From contig CM039194.1 in assembly GCA_008360975.2 (NCBI GenBank), positions 6,930,426 to 6,994,425 of the forward strand: 64,000 nt of DNA, in the 5' to 3' direction. This DNA comes from Lichenostomus cassidix (lineage: Eukaryota > Chordata > Aves > Passeriformes > Meliphagidae). Made by a program: the position numbers and the translations under genes. The number at the start of each line of letters is the position of its first letter. Position 1 is the first letter of the stretch. Positions 1 to 13,000 of the stretch are shown piece by piece. The notes beneath the pieces are model-generated. The model was not told the DNA's origin. It ran no database searches and worked only from the letters and a program-made list of their open reading frames with translations.

Positions 1-1047
1 TGATGACCCTTCAGTTTTTCTCTGGAGACATCACTGGGTGGCTGCAGCTCACTATAGTCCATTGAGGATCTCCAGAGGCCTCAAAAGCAGAGAGTGCTTT
101 TAGCCTGCTTCCCCAAGGTGGTACTTCTTTATGATGTCCGCCTGATCAGGTCACCCCAATGCGGTTACTGCTCTCTGTAGAAATGTATTTAAATTGTTAC
201 GGGTCATTAATACCAGTGAAATCGCATACAACAATTTAGTTTCTCTGACTCAACTAGTTACCATTCATCCTTGCTGCCAGAGTATCCAGAGCACTTATCA
301 CCCAGGGATGCTTCCTTCCCACTCTGGTAGAGCTGAGTTTGTCAGATCTGTGCCAGGTGGGCAGAGGAGAAGCTGCTGGGTGTGCCCAGGCCCAGCCAGA
401 TGTGAGGCTCAGCTGTGTTTGCAATAGGTTTGCACACAAGGACACTCAGTCAGAAAACAGCTGGCCACACAGAAATGGTGTCTGCATAAACACGCACTGC
501 ACAAGCAGCTTAATCCTGGCTCTGCAGGCTGGTAATCAGAGAAACACCCTTTTTCTGGATCCCTGGTCCTGGTCACTGTCCCCATGAACGTGAACTTCTC
601 TGGAGCTCCCACATCTGCACACAGTGGGGTCTCCCCATACCTGTCCCTGCCCAGCTGCTGATCCCTTGCTCTCAGACCCACAGTTCCCCATCACTGAGTG
701 GTGCCCAGAACTCTTGTACTACTTCAACTCTTCTTCCTGATTCTGATCTCTGTGCCCAGACAACCTTGATGCTCGTAAATCCATGAGATGCCAAGATCCT
801 ATGAATAAATAATATCTGGCAGGCTGTCACCTGGAAGGGACATGATTAGTTTTATTGCTTTGCTCTGCTTCTGCCAGAACTTGACCTTGAGTTTGTGGGT
901 GGTTTGGGATACTCTTTCCTGAGTCTGTGACTTAAAACAGACAATAGGGAGCTTAAGGTGAATTCAACCCAAATTTTATATTAGTTTATGAATTGCACAG
1001 AATGACCAACTACTGGAACAAGAAGGATAACTGTGGCCATGGATAAA
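1..1047. other. Intergenic DNA, no gene recognised
   Basis: This stretch lies at the far downstream end of the GABRG2-flanking desert. Roughly the first 780 bases are richer in G and C than the DNA that follows. Short open frames on both strands (up to about 90 codons, 194-681) overlap each other, lack any recognisable domain and have no convincing splice context. I see no repeat family I can name. Confidence 0.6.
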
Positions 1048-1052
1048 CTCAT

Positions 1053-2353
1053 TGTCGTGGGTTTGAGACAGGACCCTTGCCAGGAGGACGCACGAAAAAG
1101 GGCAAACAGGCTTCAAGCTTAAAGTTGCAAAAGGTGATTTAATTACCTAACAGAATTGGAGGATAAATGCAAGGCAAAAATAAACTTTTCATACATCATT
1201 TTGTACACTCCCCCCTCCCTCTTACGAACCTATAGTATTCACCCCCTGTCCTCCTTTACAATCCACAAGCCAGGTGGGGGGGGGGGGCAGGGTGTGGGGT
1301 CTCTTTTCAGTCCACAGAGCAGATTCTCAAATTTATTCATCACTAGAATTCTTCTACTACAAATACTCTTTATCTCTACTTGTTTCTCTCTCTCTCTCCA
1401 GACCATTTTCTGCTCTCACCCCCACCCTCTTAAGAAGCAGTCTCTGCACTCACCCCCCCCCCTTCCCTCTTTCCAAACCAGCAACACAGACAGGGGGCAG
1501 GTTGAGGGGTCCTCTGGTCAGTCCAATCAGGAAAAGAGGTTCTCTACTTAGCCAGGGGTCCTTCCCACGAGAGACAGTCCTCTGAGAACTTCTTTGGCGT
1601 GGGTCCAATCTCACGAGCAACATCCCGCCCGAAATTCTGCTGCAACATGACTCTTTTTGTCCATAGGGTGCTGTGCAGACTCTCCCAAGCTGAGGCCAGG
1701 CTGCTTCCATCCCAGGAGCAAGGCCTTTCTCTCTCTTGCAAGGCCTTTGCAGTTTTAACTCTTAAATGAGACTCCCACTGGTTCACAGTCTTTTCCAGGC
1801 ATCCACCTGCCCTTCTGGCGTGGGCTGTGGGCAGAATTTCTGCACTCCTGTGGACTCCATGGGCTGCAGGGGGACCTCCTGCCCCCCATGGCCTTCACTG
1901 TGGCTAGCAGAGGGTTTTCAGCTCCAGCACTGGAGCACCTCCTCCCCCACCTTCTTCACTGACCTTGGCACTCTCCATGCTGTTCTCCCTCTACATATTT
2001 TCACCTCCACCTCCTCCTCCTCCAACTACAAAGAAGTGAAAGAAGTGCGCGCCTGGTTTGTTTTGAATTTTTCTTAAATATGTTTTCACAGAGGCCTAAC
2101 CAGCACCTCCAATTGGCTCAAACTTGGCCAGCAGCATGTCCATCACCTTCAGAGTCATCAGAGATTGGCTCTGCTGGACTTGATGTAAAAACTTCCAGAA
2201 CTTTCACTCAGGACACACAGGAGCCATCTTTGTGCCACACCCCACCCCTCAGACACCTCCCTAGGCCTACTAGAACAGCTTCTGAGGGGTCCAAATTTCT
2301 CCTAGATGTTAAAAACACTTCACTGATGTTTTGGGCCAATCAAAACCACCACA
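1053..2353 (-). mobile_element. Solo LTR of an endogenous retrovirus, ERVL-like
   Basis: The element begins TGTCGTGGGTTT and ends AAAACCACCACA on the plus strand, so its ends form an imperfect inverted repeat opening TG and closing CA. It is flanked by the 5-bp direct repeat CTCAT at 1048-1052 and 2354-2358. Five-base duplications fit ERVL-type integration. Minus orientation is inferred: read that way it opens TGTGGTGGTTTTG and closes AAACCCACGACA, the usual avian ERVL LTR edges, and an ATTAAA hexamer (plus 1138-1143) lies about 85 bases before its 3' end. No gag, pol or env sequence and no second LTR copy is present, so it is most simply a solo LTR left by recombination. It carries a run of 12 G at 1276-1287 and of 10 C at 1453-1462. 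Family identity is from memory. At about 1.3 kb it is long for an LTR. Confidence 0.82.
1138..1143 (-). terminator. Candidate LTR poly(A) signal ATTAAA
   Basis: Reverse complement of TTTAAT. It lies about 85 bases before the 3' end of the LTR when read on the minus strand, followed by a T/G-containing stretch. It fits the end of an R region. It is a weak signal, used mainly to orient the element. Confidence 0.4.
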
Positions 2354-5300
2354 CTCATGATTCCAAACAGCACTTCCAGGGTGTTGAAGGTCTTTCTGTA
2401 GAATGGTAAAAGTCTCTTAAAACAACTTTAGAAACATCATTCACTGACACATTTTCCTTTGGCTCTCCTCTGGTCTTCAGGCAGAGCTTCTAGCCAAGAA
2501 CTCTTGACCCCTACTGCTGCGTTGATGGCACTTTTGAAAGCTTAGTTTAAGCCTTCGGTGTCTCTGGGTCCATTGAAGTTAATTATGGGGAACTACTGGG
2601 TGAAGCAAGACAGTGTCCTTCCTTGTTTCGGGATAACATTTATTGGCCTCCTGGGACGAAGAAAGATCATGATGGCATATTCAGGTCACGTCCTTGATAC
2701 AGCAGCTGTAAGCTTAACTTTTAAAAGTTTGATTTCAGGTATGTGTTTTTATTGGCAATTGACAGTAGCTAAAAAATATTATTAAGTTCTCACCCTCTGC
2801 CAGCTTGTCTTTAATTTATACTTACTAAGTCGACAGCAGTTTAAATTCCAGAAAATGTGCTGGCTTGGAATAGTGCTCATAGTTCACTTAAAAGTGACCT
2901 AGTTCTGAAACACATTGTAATAATTTTTTGTGTAATGCTAATATCCTGTCTTCTGTCTCAAACTGTTTTGCAGAGATTTGTTTTTGTAGAAAGAAGTTAT
3001 AACTGTGTATATATTACAATCTAGGTCTATATTATGATCTCTATTATCATCATCCCACTCTGCTACTAAAAATGTGAAATTCCTAATTAAAAAAAACCAA
3101 ACAAAAAACCCAAAACAACAAATCAGTTCCAAACCCAGACATACTTAGGTATGTTAAGTCCATCTTACACTGCTCTGATGTTAGGTGGTAAATTGAGCAA
3201 ACTCAGCTTAAGCAAGTGTAAGGCACCTTGTGGCTCCATTAACTACTTTTTCTGTTAGGAAAAAAACATTGCATCTTTTTTCTTTATGAGAAACTAATTT
3301 TTTTTTAAATGTAGTGGCAAATATATTGCAGGTCCCACATCCATGACACTTGGTTCAATTCTTTTCACAATAGATGAGGTACTTGTAATTCTTTTTCCAT
3401 TTACTAAGACAAGACAGTGAGCACAAGAAGAGCAAACACAAGTAGCAAAATGCAGTTCTGATCAATAGAGCCCACGCATACAAATAGAAATGCACTAATT
3501 TCTGCAGGGGAGCATTGAGTCATACAGCAGATGTTGATTACATACTGTCAGTGAGCAAATAGCAGCAAGTTCCGTTAAAAACAAGTGTATTCTGTACCAT
3601 GCATAAAAAGTACAGAATGTGAAGGTGAGATGAATGAGAGAGCTGGGTAGAGAGGGAATGAGGAATAAATGCATTCCTTATTGAATCTGCTTGATATATT
3701 GTTTCCTGTTACTTTGCAGGCTTCATTGTCTTGGTTTTCTCAGAGAGACTGAGGGCAGGAAGGGCGAGGAAATACTAATTATTAAGAGGGAGTTGGTGAA
3801 AGTGTGAGCCTTGGTCTTTTGAAAAGAAGAAGAATTAGAGAGATGAAGGGATATTGCCTAGAAAAACCAGTAATTCAAGCCTCCAGGGAAGGTCCAGGTT
3901 TGGCTCTCATCTGTTTCATATAATCTGCCCATACTGTACTGTTGAATGTATCACTCTTTTTCACAGGCCAGAAAGGATTTTAGATAGAGGTTTTCATGGA
4001 ATGTCTATAGGTGGAGCTAGGAATTAGGAACAAATACTAAGTTTTCAAAATCTAACAGGCTTTTTTTTAGAGATGGCTGCCTTGTAGTCCTGGGAAACAG
4101 GCTTTAGACACAGTGTTGAGAAGTTTCTTTCTACAACTGGTAGGGTTGAATTCACATTTAGTCCTGTAGCATTAGTGAATCCTATTAAATGTTGAACAGT
4201 TTGCAGATTCTGGTAAGATGGTGTAAGTGTTCATCCTCCAGCTCAGACTAAGATGAAACAACCAGGCTATTCAGGACACCAATGTCAAAATATGAAGACA
4301 AATGAGGTTCCTGGAATAACCTAAAGGGGTTTTACAACAAGAGCTTGTGTTGAACTGTCCCACCCCAAGGCTTTGGCTTTAAGCAGCAGGTGTGGACAGA
4401 GCTGCCTTTCACTATGTCCTATTTTGCCTGAATCTGCTGATTGTGGACAATTTTCATTCCTTATGTAATCACTCCATGTTCTACCACAGTGAGCAGACCT
4501 TCGTTCACAGACTGGTGTTTCTTTTTCCTTCTTTCTCTTCGAGCTCCCGAAGGTGCTGTCTTTGATTCAGTTAGCCTCAAAGGAAATGGGATCTTTGGAA
4601 AAGAACATGCTCACCTTCCTGCAGTCTGAGCAGCACCTCCATTCAATTCTTAAGCCCTTCCTTAAGGTGACAGTTCTTTGTGTCACACTTTTTATCTTTG
4701 TATTCCATTACTTAGCTGCCAAGGGATTTGCATCATTTAAAAGAAAAACAATACAAATCTCAAAGCTTCTTTAAGACTATTGTGTCTTATCAATTATTTT
4801 CAGTAACTGTGTTCTAATCCTAAAGGCAGTTCTCCTACTTGTCCATAATTCACTGCTTTCCATTATTATTAGTTTTGGTTTATCTTATTATTCCTCTGAA
4901 AACTGTTTAGTCATAAAATATTCATAATTATAACATTGGTGCTATGATTAAAGTCATGTTAATGCTTCTATTAATAAAACCTTCAATTGCAAGTGGTAAA
5001 GTTTATATTTAGCTAGAATTTTCATAACGAGATACAGACACAAAGACTGTTTTGCACAATGAAAAGTATTTTATATTAAAAGATACTACCAAGTCTTTCT
5101 TATGATTTAACTGTGTCCTGTAACCATGTCATTGAGACATTGACAAGCTGACAGTAGAATGAAATAGCTTTTCTTATTAAAAGAATATTTTGTTTCCCTT
5201 TGAAAACACAAATTTGAAGGCTTAATCTTGGAATTCATTCTCACCTTGGAAAGTCTTTCTGTTTTGACCCTGAGAGTGGCAAGTTTCACGCAGTTCTGGG

Positions 5301-6062
5301 CTGTGAAATCTATGGATAATTGCTTTATTAAATGTCATGGTCACATCTGCGGATATTTTCTTTTAACCAACACATACTCTCACAGTTCTGCAACATGTCA
5401 CTACAACATGTCATGTGGTCCTGACTTTCTACTATTTCTTGCCCCTCAGGTCTGGGATACCATACTTTGTGTGACTAAAGACTTGATAGAGTATATAGGC
5501 AGGAGGAATCTTTCTTACGAAGTTTTTTTGCTTAGCTGGTTAAAACTCTGTATGTGTTCTCTTTTGAAGTACCTCTGAATCATTTCCTTTATTTCATACC
5601 AATCTGTAGTATTAGCTCAAATAAGGGCTTGGCAGACTTTAGTACCATATCTTTCTTGATTTACTTCTGATAACCCTTATCAAGGCAAGGTGTTGCTCTT
5701 TTTTGTTTGTCAGTGGCTACTTTGTCAGTGGTTTGAAATGTTTGCATATAGAACGATTCACCCTGTGCTGCCTGCTCAGTCTCACACAGATCCTTCCATA
5801 CGTTAGAGTTGCAAAATCTTATACGGAATTTAAATCTGGATGAAGCTGTGGTTTTATCTGGTGTCTCATGTTGAAGCAAACCTGAACACAATTAAGTGGT
5901 TGGCTGCATGCAGATCCCTGGGCATGTACATGGACACTTTCCTAAGCTGCTTGTGCAGACACCAAATCACCTGTAAGGTCAATTCAGAGGAAGTTAAATT
6001 GTCCTCCTGTGCCATGAAGACATAAACACAAAAGCAGGAATGCACATGTATGCAATGTTCTC

Positions 6063-6078
6063 AAAAAAAAAAAAAAAA
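6063..6078. repeat. Poly(A) run, 16 bases
   Basis: Uninterrupted run of 16 A. No flanking retroposon body or target duplication was recognised, so it is called a simple repeat and not a retrocopy tail. Confidence 0.9.
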
Positions 6079-6661
6079 TTAGGAAACAGAACTTTTGATT
6101 CCATGGAATGGAATCCACAGTTGCTTTCCAGTTTCACAGTCACATGACATTGCACAATACCTAAAAGGCTATGCAGAAATAGCTTCTGTGGCCAGTGGTA
6201 AATAAAAAATGAGCATTTCAATAGCTTCTTTACTAGGAAAAAAGTAGAACATAAGCACTAAGCCATATCCCTTTTAAAATGTTATGTTGAAAGTTTGTTG
6301 GACTTGAATTGTCCCAGTGCTTTCCATACTTCTGCTTTCATCAGCGGAGCCAGGTTCCTAAACTATTACAGCTTTTCCATTCCCACGTATTTATTGACTT
6401 GCACTTATTCTGGTGTTTTCCTTTTATGTAACTGTGAAACTGTAATATTGAAACAACAGACCCAGCTTTCAATGATGACATACTTACTGCATTTCTCTCA
6501 CGGAAAACTGTTTTCTGACCAAACAGTGGCTACTGCAATCTGTGAGATTATCATTATTGTGAAGTATTCTGGAGGGTACTCACTTTGATATGAGCAGTAG
6601 GAGCCTGGCTGATTGCTAGCAATTAATTAGTGCAACACCATATGTTAGCAGACACACAGCA

Positions 6662-6682
6662 GATGTGTGTGTATGTGTGTGT
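6662..6682. repeat. Short TG microsatellite
   Basis: Alternating TG interrupted once by TATG. Short and imperfect. Confidence 0.75.
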
Positions 6683-8879
6683 TTACATGGCAGAACAGAG
6701 TAGAAAATTCTACAGTTGGAGTTCAAACAAGAGAAAAGGCTAATTTAAGGCAGAATACAAGAACAGCAACTTTGATTTGTTTTCAGGTGGCTTTCTGAAT
6801 GCTTAAAAATACTTATATTTTTTCCGTAGTTATTGTTGGGTTACTTCTATTTGTGTGACTTGCAATGTTACCTTGTTACATGATAACTCAGACATGTTAA
6901 TTTTCACAGCCTGGAGGCACACATGCCAAAGCCTGTTGTGTCATACAGCAATTGTTCCATGTGTGTCTATCACTTCTATTAAGAAAGAGAAATTGCCTCT
7001 ATAACCTAACCTCTAAAGCACTAAAATAGCCCTTATTCTCTATGTACTACTCTTAGAGTATTGCTAAACCATTGGCTCAAATGAGATTGTGTTTTTCTTG
7101 CTTGTAGAAAGGAAGATACTAACAATCATTTACAATCTGATACACTTGATTCTCAAACTGCTGATTATTATTCCATTTCAACTCAAATACTGCCAAATCT
7201 AACTGACTGGTTGAGATTGAAGAGTCACCCAGTGCCAAGGCAACTTTATCACCAAGATGAAGTTTAAATAATAAAGTGTAGTATCACTGTCATTCTGTTT
7301 CTGAAAGTCTACATGAAGTGAGTTTTAAGAAATCCACAGAGCATGTGAATGAATAATTACAGCTTGTGCATGGAGCTCATTGGTAGCCTTGCAAAAAAAC
7401 TTTTTGATTTTTTTAAAAGGCAGACCTTTAGATCTCATGGAAGATTTTTGTGTGTTTAGGGTGAAGTACAGTCCCATGGAAGATGCAGTTCCCACAAATC
7501 TTGCAATTTATGTAAAAAGCAGGCAACTGGAAATCGCAAGAACAGGTTTGAAACAGGGTCAAGAACAGTACCAAGAAAGGAAATGGCTCATTTAAAGAAC
7601 ATTAGCAACAGAACAGAGCCTCATGTTCCTGAAATCTTATCCAATGTTCCTCAAGCCTTATTTAATAGCTTTTGATAGACTAGGTGTTTTTATACCTGTA
7701 GATTTTATAAACCTAAAAATGCAACAGAAAAATGTATCGGAACTATGTGATTAGCATTTCATTTTCAAAAATGCCTTGCAAGAATTTCCTGTGCTTTAAC
7801 AAGACAGAGTTCTGCCATCTCAATTGATCTTTGGGAATATGATGCTTGTATGTTTATCCCTGATGTTGTCATGTTATCTCACCTATCTGCAATGGATCTC
7901 TTCTCTCTTGTCCCTTGTCTCTAACCTTCCCGTTCCTCTTTCATCTGCTATCCACCTCCCTGTACACCGTCAGTTGCTTTTCTTTACATTGGAAGAAAAC
8001 ATGTTGTATAAGTAGTAATATTTAAGACTAAGTAAAAAGATGATTGATCTGGCATATAGACAATTTAAAGGAATGTAATTTTTTTTTAGTCCTTCTTAGA
8101 GCCAGAAATCATACAATGGTTTCTTTTAGTTTAAGTTATTTTCTGGCGAGGTCTTAGAACCTGCATCTTTAATTTTTTGGCTTTTCTTCAAGGTCATGCA
8201 GTGTCTCTGTCTGTTCAGCTTTTCCTCTGAGATATTTTTTTGTCTCTTTTATCAGTGGTTTGCTTCACCACTTCACCACCATCAAGGGTTACCAACTCCC
8301 AACTCTGGGCTTTAGAGTGAGACACATTAGTGTTTGCTTGGTGAGTCTGAGGGGCACCAAGTGAGAGCTCAGAACATACGCAGTACTTCCTCAGAGACCT
8401 GCTAGGAGGCCAAAATCAGGATTTTTACACCAGTGTATGAAGAGCGAGGATGCTGTGGATGGAAGGGTTTGTGGTTAGCAAATGTGTGTCTTATATAGTT
8501 AAAATGCAGTAAGAATTAGGTGATAATTCTGAAAAAGATAATATAGAACCATCCCCAGGAACTGAGAGCTGCCATCAGTTTTGTCAGTTGATAATGGAAA
8601 TTTGAATGAAAGAGATGTGGTGTGGGGAGCTTTTCACAAGAAGGATCTCATGCCAGAAGACTAACAGTGTTTGCCACGGCCTGTGGGATGGCAGTGGATC
8701 CAGTAAATAGGTGCTGCAGTAGGAGCCAAATAGCAGCAGAGGTCATGGAAGCAGGAATAAAGGCATGGAGAAGGCTCATGGACTAACAAAAAGGGTGATC
8801 TCTGAGGGGTAAAATGTAAAGGCTGCAAAGCAAATCAGTCACAAAGAGAGCAGAGAACAAAAAGAATGCAGTAGCTCGT

Positions 8880-9480
8880 GAGCCTGTGTAATAAATTGCA
8901 CTAATTGCTAACTTAATGAGAGTGTCACCTTCTCAGAAACAATTCAAGTAATAAATACAAGTTGGTGCATCAAACTCCAGTGCAATATTCTCTGTTAATA
9001 AGGTGTAACTAAATTATCTAATGGATGAAAGAATAACTGGGAAGATATTTAAAAAATTAAATTCAGAAGCAAAGTGCCATTCATCCCGATAAGAAATGAC
9101 AGTTTTTTTTAATAAAGACTAAATTTCTATTAAAGGAAAAGCACTTGATGAAGGTAAATTAAATTTGTTTATTCAGGCTTCTCTGTGTAAAATTTCAACA
9201 TCTATGTATGTAAAATTTTCATGATAATATACACTGAAATTGTTTTCATTTGGTTATTAACTTATTGAAATTAATTCTGTTGGAGATTGGGAAGGTTAAG
9301 CTTAATTAAGAAGCAATTACATTCTATTTAATTATCAGGAGAAACTTTCAAGAGTCTGATTTATGTAAAATATATCTGACTGTATGCACCATGCCATTAT
9401 TTTTATAGGGCAAATAAAGATACATTAAGAAGAAGAAATTTCAAATCCACTTGTTATTGTCAATAGTTTGAAAGTTCTTA
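8880..9480. other. Candidate conserved noncoding element, AT-rich
   Basis: About 600 bases packed with TAAT/ATTA cores, for example AAGCTTAATTAAGAAGCAAT near 9299-9318 and AATTAATTCTG near 9270. There is no open frame of note and no simple repeat. Such composition is common in developmental enhancers next to neuronal genes in vertebrate gene deserts. This is inference from composition only; no alignment was made. It could equally be ordinary AT-rich desert. Confidence 0.25.
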
Positions 9481-9916
9481 AGTAAAAAAAGCCACAATTT
9501 TTGTAAAAGTACTGGAGCTCTAACCAGAAAATAGTAGTCAAAGAGGAAGAAGGAAAGGCTTACTCGTACCTAGCTTTGTGGCCTCTCTTCCACTTACTAC
9601 ATCAACAAAAATTATAAATCACTGGGATGCAAAAGTGGAATAATTTTAAATACCAAATTCAACAGAAGTCAATTCTCCTGAAAGCCTTTTACATTTTAAA
9701 TGGTACTTCAATGATTTGTGAAGAATGAAGTCTAGTGCAGCAGTGCAGAACCTGAAGGCAGCTCTCCCCTGCTGTGGGGGGAGGGCTGCCCCAGAACTGG
9801 AACACGCAGGATGGTCATTCCATGGCCACGAGCTGTGGGGCTGGTCAGACGCGGTCCTTTTAGAAGCGTCGCAGGTTTAGAAAGGCAGCTGTTTGGTTCC
9901 TGGTCTCCATGGTGTT

Positions 9917-9922
9917 TTTATT
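9917..9922 (-). terminator. Poly(A) signal AATAAA of the 9736-10132 LTR
   Basis: Exact AATAAA on the minus strand (TTTATT on plus), placed between the TATA-like box and U5. It supports the orientation call. Confidence 0.6.
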
Positions 9923-10035
9923 GAGGAAAACAGGGGAGGAGTGGGGAGACTGAGGAGGGGGAAGGGAAGACAAGGGAAGGTACAGATTCCATATGAGTCC
10001 AGAACCAAAGAGGCCCGTTCCGGATGTGGCTGGGG

Positions 10036-10043
10036 ATTTTATC
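10036..10043 (-). promoter_or_regulatory. TATA-like box of the 9736-10132 LTR
   Basis: GATAAAAT on the minus strand, about 90 bases inside the U3 edge and about 115 bases ahead of the AATAAA hexamer. That is the expected spacing for promoter and poly(A) signal in a compact LTR. Present activity is unknown. Confidence 0.5.
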
Positions 10044-13000
10044 TCTAGGGATGGGGGGCGGTCCTGACTCACATCCAGTCAGAAGGGGTCAGGGGGGCGG
10101 GGTCAGGGACAGGAAGGACACACGTTACAACAGTCTAGCTCCTTTAGAGAAAAATCTTTAGTTTTTAATGAATCTGCTGTTGAGCAACCTGAAAGAATTG
10201 AGCCGAACAGTGAAATAGGGACACATTTCTTTGTGCTTCTAGTTTGGGTAATATAATTTTTGGACTTATTACAAAGGTACAAATTTTAATTTTGGAGATT
10301 CCTTATCACCGAAAATGAGAAGTTTGAGAAAGTTTTGGCATATTTTAGCCAGTGTTTTAGTTGCTGAGAAAAATGGTCCACTTTTTTTTTTTTTAAATAA
10401 GAAAAGCTAAAAAATATATATTTAGGGTGGAACAGGTTGTGAATAGGAAATGTGAGTCATTAGAAGATCTTTGATCTATGATGAATTGGACTTGCTGAAT
10501 TTTGCTGATGCTGCACAGAAAGAGATGACCTAGCACTTCTTTTCTGTAGTCTTTTTTCAACATAACTGGTCAGCCATAAATGAAAATAAAGGACTGTAAA
10601 ATGAGCAATGAAAATAATCCCTTGATAGCTATTAAAAATTCTTTCTCTAGAATCTGCCTGGTTGTGATAAAGATAGCAGAAGCAGAATCAATTTTAAGAC
10701 CTTTCAGAAAAATGACAGATTTCAGAGATAAATATGAATATCTGGAGGGTGGGGTAACTTTAAGTTAGAAAACTTAATTTCTAGCACTTCCTTTTCATAT
10801 CTGTGTAGGCAGGATTGGAGTGATGGCAGCTGTCATCAAGCTTGCATACTATAAGTGGCAATATGATCAGAAGAAAATTACTATGTTCTGTGACTTTTAT
10901 GACTTCTGCTTGGGAAGTCTTTGATCCTAAGCTGTAATTGCAATTAATTACTTATAAAGCTATAAATTTTTAATTATTGCTTTTAAAAAACCAATTCAGT
11001 GTTTTTATAATGAGATTCAAGGTGATGCCTGTCCCAATTTGCATAAAAATAATTCTGTACAAACCCAACTATATGACCAGAAAAATAACCTTTAAGATGT
11101 GCACTGATAAGATCCAAAATTCAACTTTAGGTATTACCCTGATCAAAAGTGAAGCTTGTCAGCTATTTTAGAGGCAAGGAATTTGTCCGTTGAAAGGGTG
11201 ATAAATTTAGCAGTGGCTGATAGAGTAAATCACTTAGAGTGAGGGAAGCACTGAGAGTCTTGAGGGGCTCTGTCAGCTGCTCACCTTCTAGGATCCTTTG
11301 TAACTCTTACTTCTGAAGCAGTAATGCTTCAGAGGCAAATGCTCTAGATTATGTATATCCACATGATCTCTATCAGAGATGTTGTGAAGCAAGCAGCTAA
11401 CTCCATCTGAATGAATATTTTTGTGAATACCTATGTTAGGAAAAACAATGAAGCATGAGTAGTGCTGCCTGATAAACCTTGACATGATCAGTCAGATCAC
11501 ACTGCCACAACTGGCATTATTTTCCATATGCATGGACTTCTTGATGTGTGATGCAAGATTAAAACAATTCAGTTTTGAGCAGACAGTTGCTCAGAAGATA
11601 CAAATGATAGAAGCCCAGAATTTTTCATGCCAGTGCTTACACACTCCAAGTGTGAGCAGTTGATGGTGTTTGATGCAGTGATGCACTGTGGCACCATTAG
11701 CATTTGCCTTCCAGCTTCACCTAGTTCAAGAACGAGTCAGAAGCAGCTCAGGCCACTGTAACTTTTTGACTGCATATTTCCTTGCATTTACAAGTAACTG
11801 TATGCTCTCTTCCACTGTGTCCTCATGATATCTGCCCTTTTCCCTGTGCTCCAGCAGTAGTTACACATTGCTGTAGCTTCCTCCTGCTTGAATAATATTT
11901 AGCCATCTGCCCTTTGTCTCTGTGTATCTCCACTGGAGCAATGTGTGTGCCCCAAAGAGAAGGGAACAAACAATATATGAACAGAAATTGAATTTTTCAG
12001 TTTTGAACAGGAGTAGATACCATGGAGGCAGTCAGTCATAAAGTGGGAGGCTAAACATCACTACTGGGACATCACTGGTTTTGGACAACTGTGTCTCTCT
12101 CAGGAAACCTCAGAGAGGTCACAGCCAAATGCTCAGCTGTGCATAAAAATCTATTAATTTAAAAATAAAAAAAAAATCTATTCAATGCATCTCTAAAAGG
12201 TTTTCACCCCAAGTACATTTCATGGACTAAAATGTGGGTGAAAAAAGGGACATTAGTGTCAGAGGCCTGTGACAGAATTTACTGGGACTTTGCAAAGACA
12301 GGAGATTTCCATTACATTTTGTAATATTTTGTGGATATAAATTTGAGCTGACAATCTATTAAAATTTGGAATGTTGTGTCTCTCACTCAAAATAGTTGCA
12401 GTCCGATTAAGATTCAGCTTTGGTAGGTAACATTTATTAGTTCCAGGGGGACCTGTGAGTAGAAGCAGAAAAATAATTGGAATGGTGAAGTTGCATCTAT
12501 ATAAAATGGAAGGTAAATTTTGCAAAGTGTAGATTTTCATTTTCTCCAAAGACATTCTGAGAACAGCGCTTTTCACTAAAGCGATAGGAATTATTGTTGC
12601 TTAGAAGCACCTAAAAGGATATTTTTTAATTTCTTGTTTGGGATTTCTTTGGGGGAGGAAGGTTAAATATTCCTTATCAGTTTGTACTGCTTTGCACAGA
12701 GAATGTGGGCTCTCCTGCCTGCCTGGTATCAAACCCTCAGGGAGGTTACTGCTCGTTATCAGGTGTATTCACCTCACTGTTTGTATGAAGGTGGAAAACA
12801 GATGAATTTTGAAGAAAGGACTGTTGTTAGCTTGGAATTTCCCCTCTCTTTCCAGTGCAACATTTAAAAGTGGAAAAAATTTTGTCTATTAGCCAAAACC
12901 TTTATTGTGTTAGTGACCAGAGTAGTTGGTGGGTTAGATGTTACTGGTGAAAGGAGCTGTAGGAAGAAGCTCTGAGTACTCAGTGACTGAAATTAAAAGC

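Larger units (their letters stand above)
2359..9729. other. Gene desert, AT-rich, no gene recognised
   Basis: No open frame here has a recognisable domain or coding-like continuity across splice sites. Contents I can name are an A/C-rich tract at about 3088-3122, a run of 16 A at 6063-6078, a TG repeat at 6662-6682, and an AT-rich block at about 8880-9480 that is dense in homeodomain-type TAATTA cores. I see no tRNA or small structured RNA. Confidence 0.6.
9736..10132 (-). mobile_element. Solo LTR of an endogenous retrovirus, ERVK-like
   Basis: A GC-rich island of 397 bases in AT-rich DNA. It is flanked by the 6-bp direct repeat GTCTAG at 9730-9735 and 10133-10138. The ends are TGCAGCAG and TTACAACA, so it opens TG and closes CA. 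Read on the minus strand it has LTR order: a short U3, a TATA-like GATAAAAT (plus 10036-10043), an AATAAA hexamer about 115 bases later (plus 9917-9922), then U5. A 6-bp duplication fits a beta- or alpha-type (ERVK) integrase. No internal retroviral genes adjoin it. The U3 ahead of the TATA-like box is only about 90 bases, which is short and may reflect a deletion. The open frame at 9860-10072 is a chance frame inside it. Confidence 0.85.

Noticed and set aside
1156..1585. Overlapping plus-strand frames of 131 and 103 codons
   Set aside because: They lie inside the solo LTR and are driven by its G and C runs. No retroviral protein similarity.
6063..6078. Poly(A) run as the tail of a processed pseudogene
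   Set aside because: The upstream sequence resembles no mRNA I recognise and no flanking direct repeat was found.
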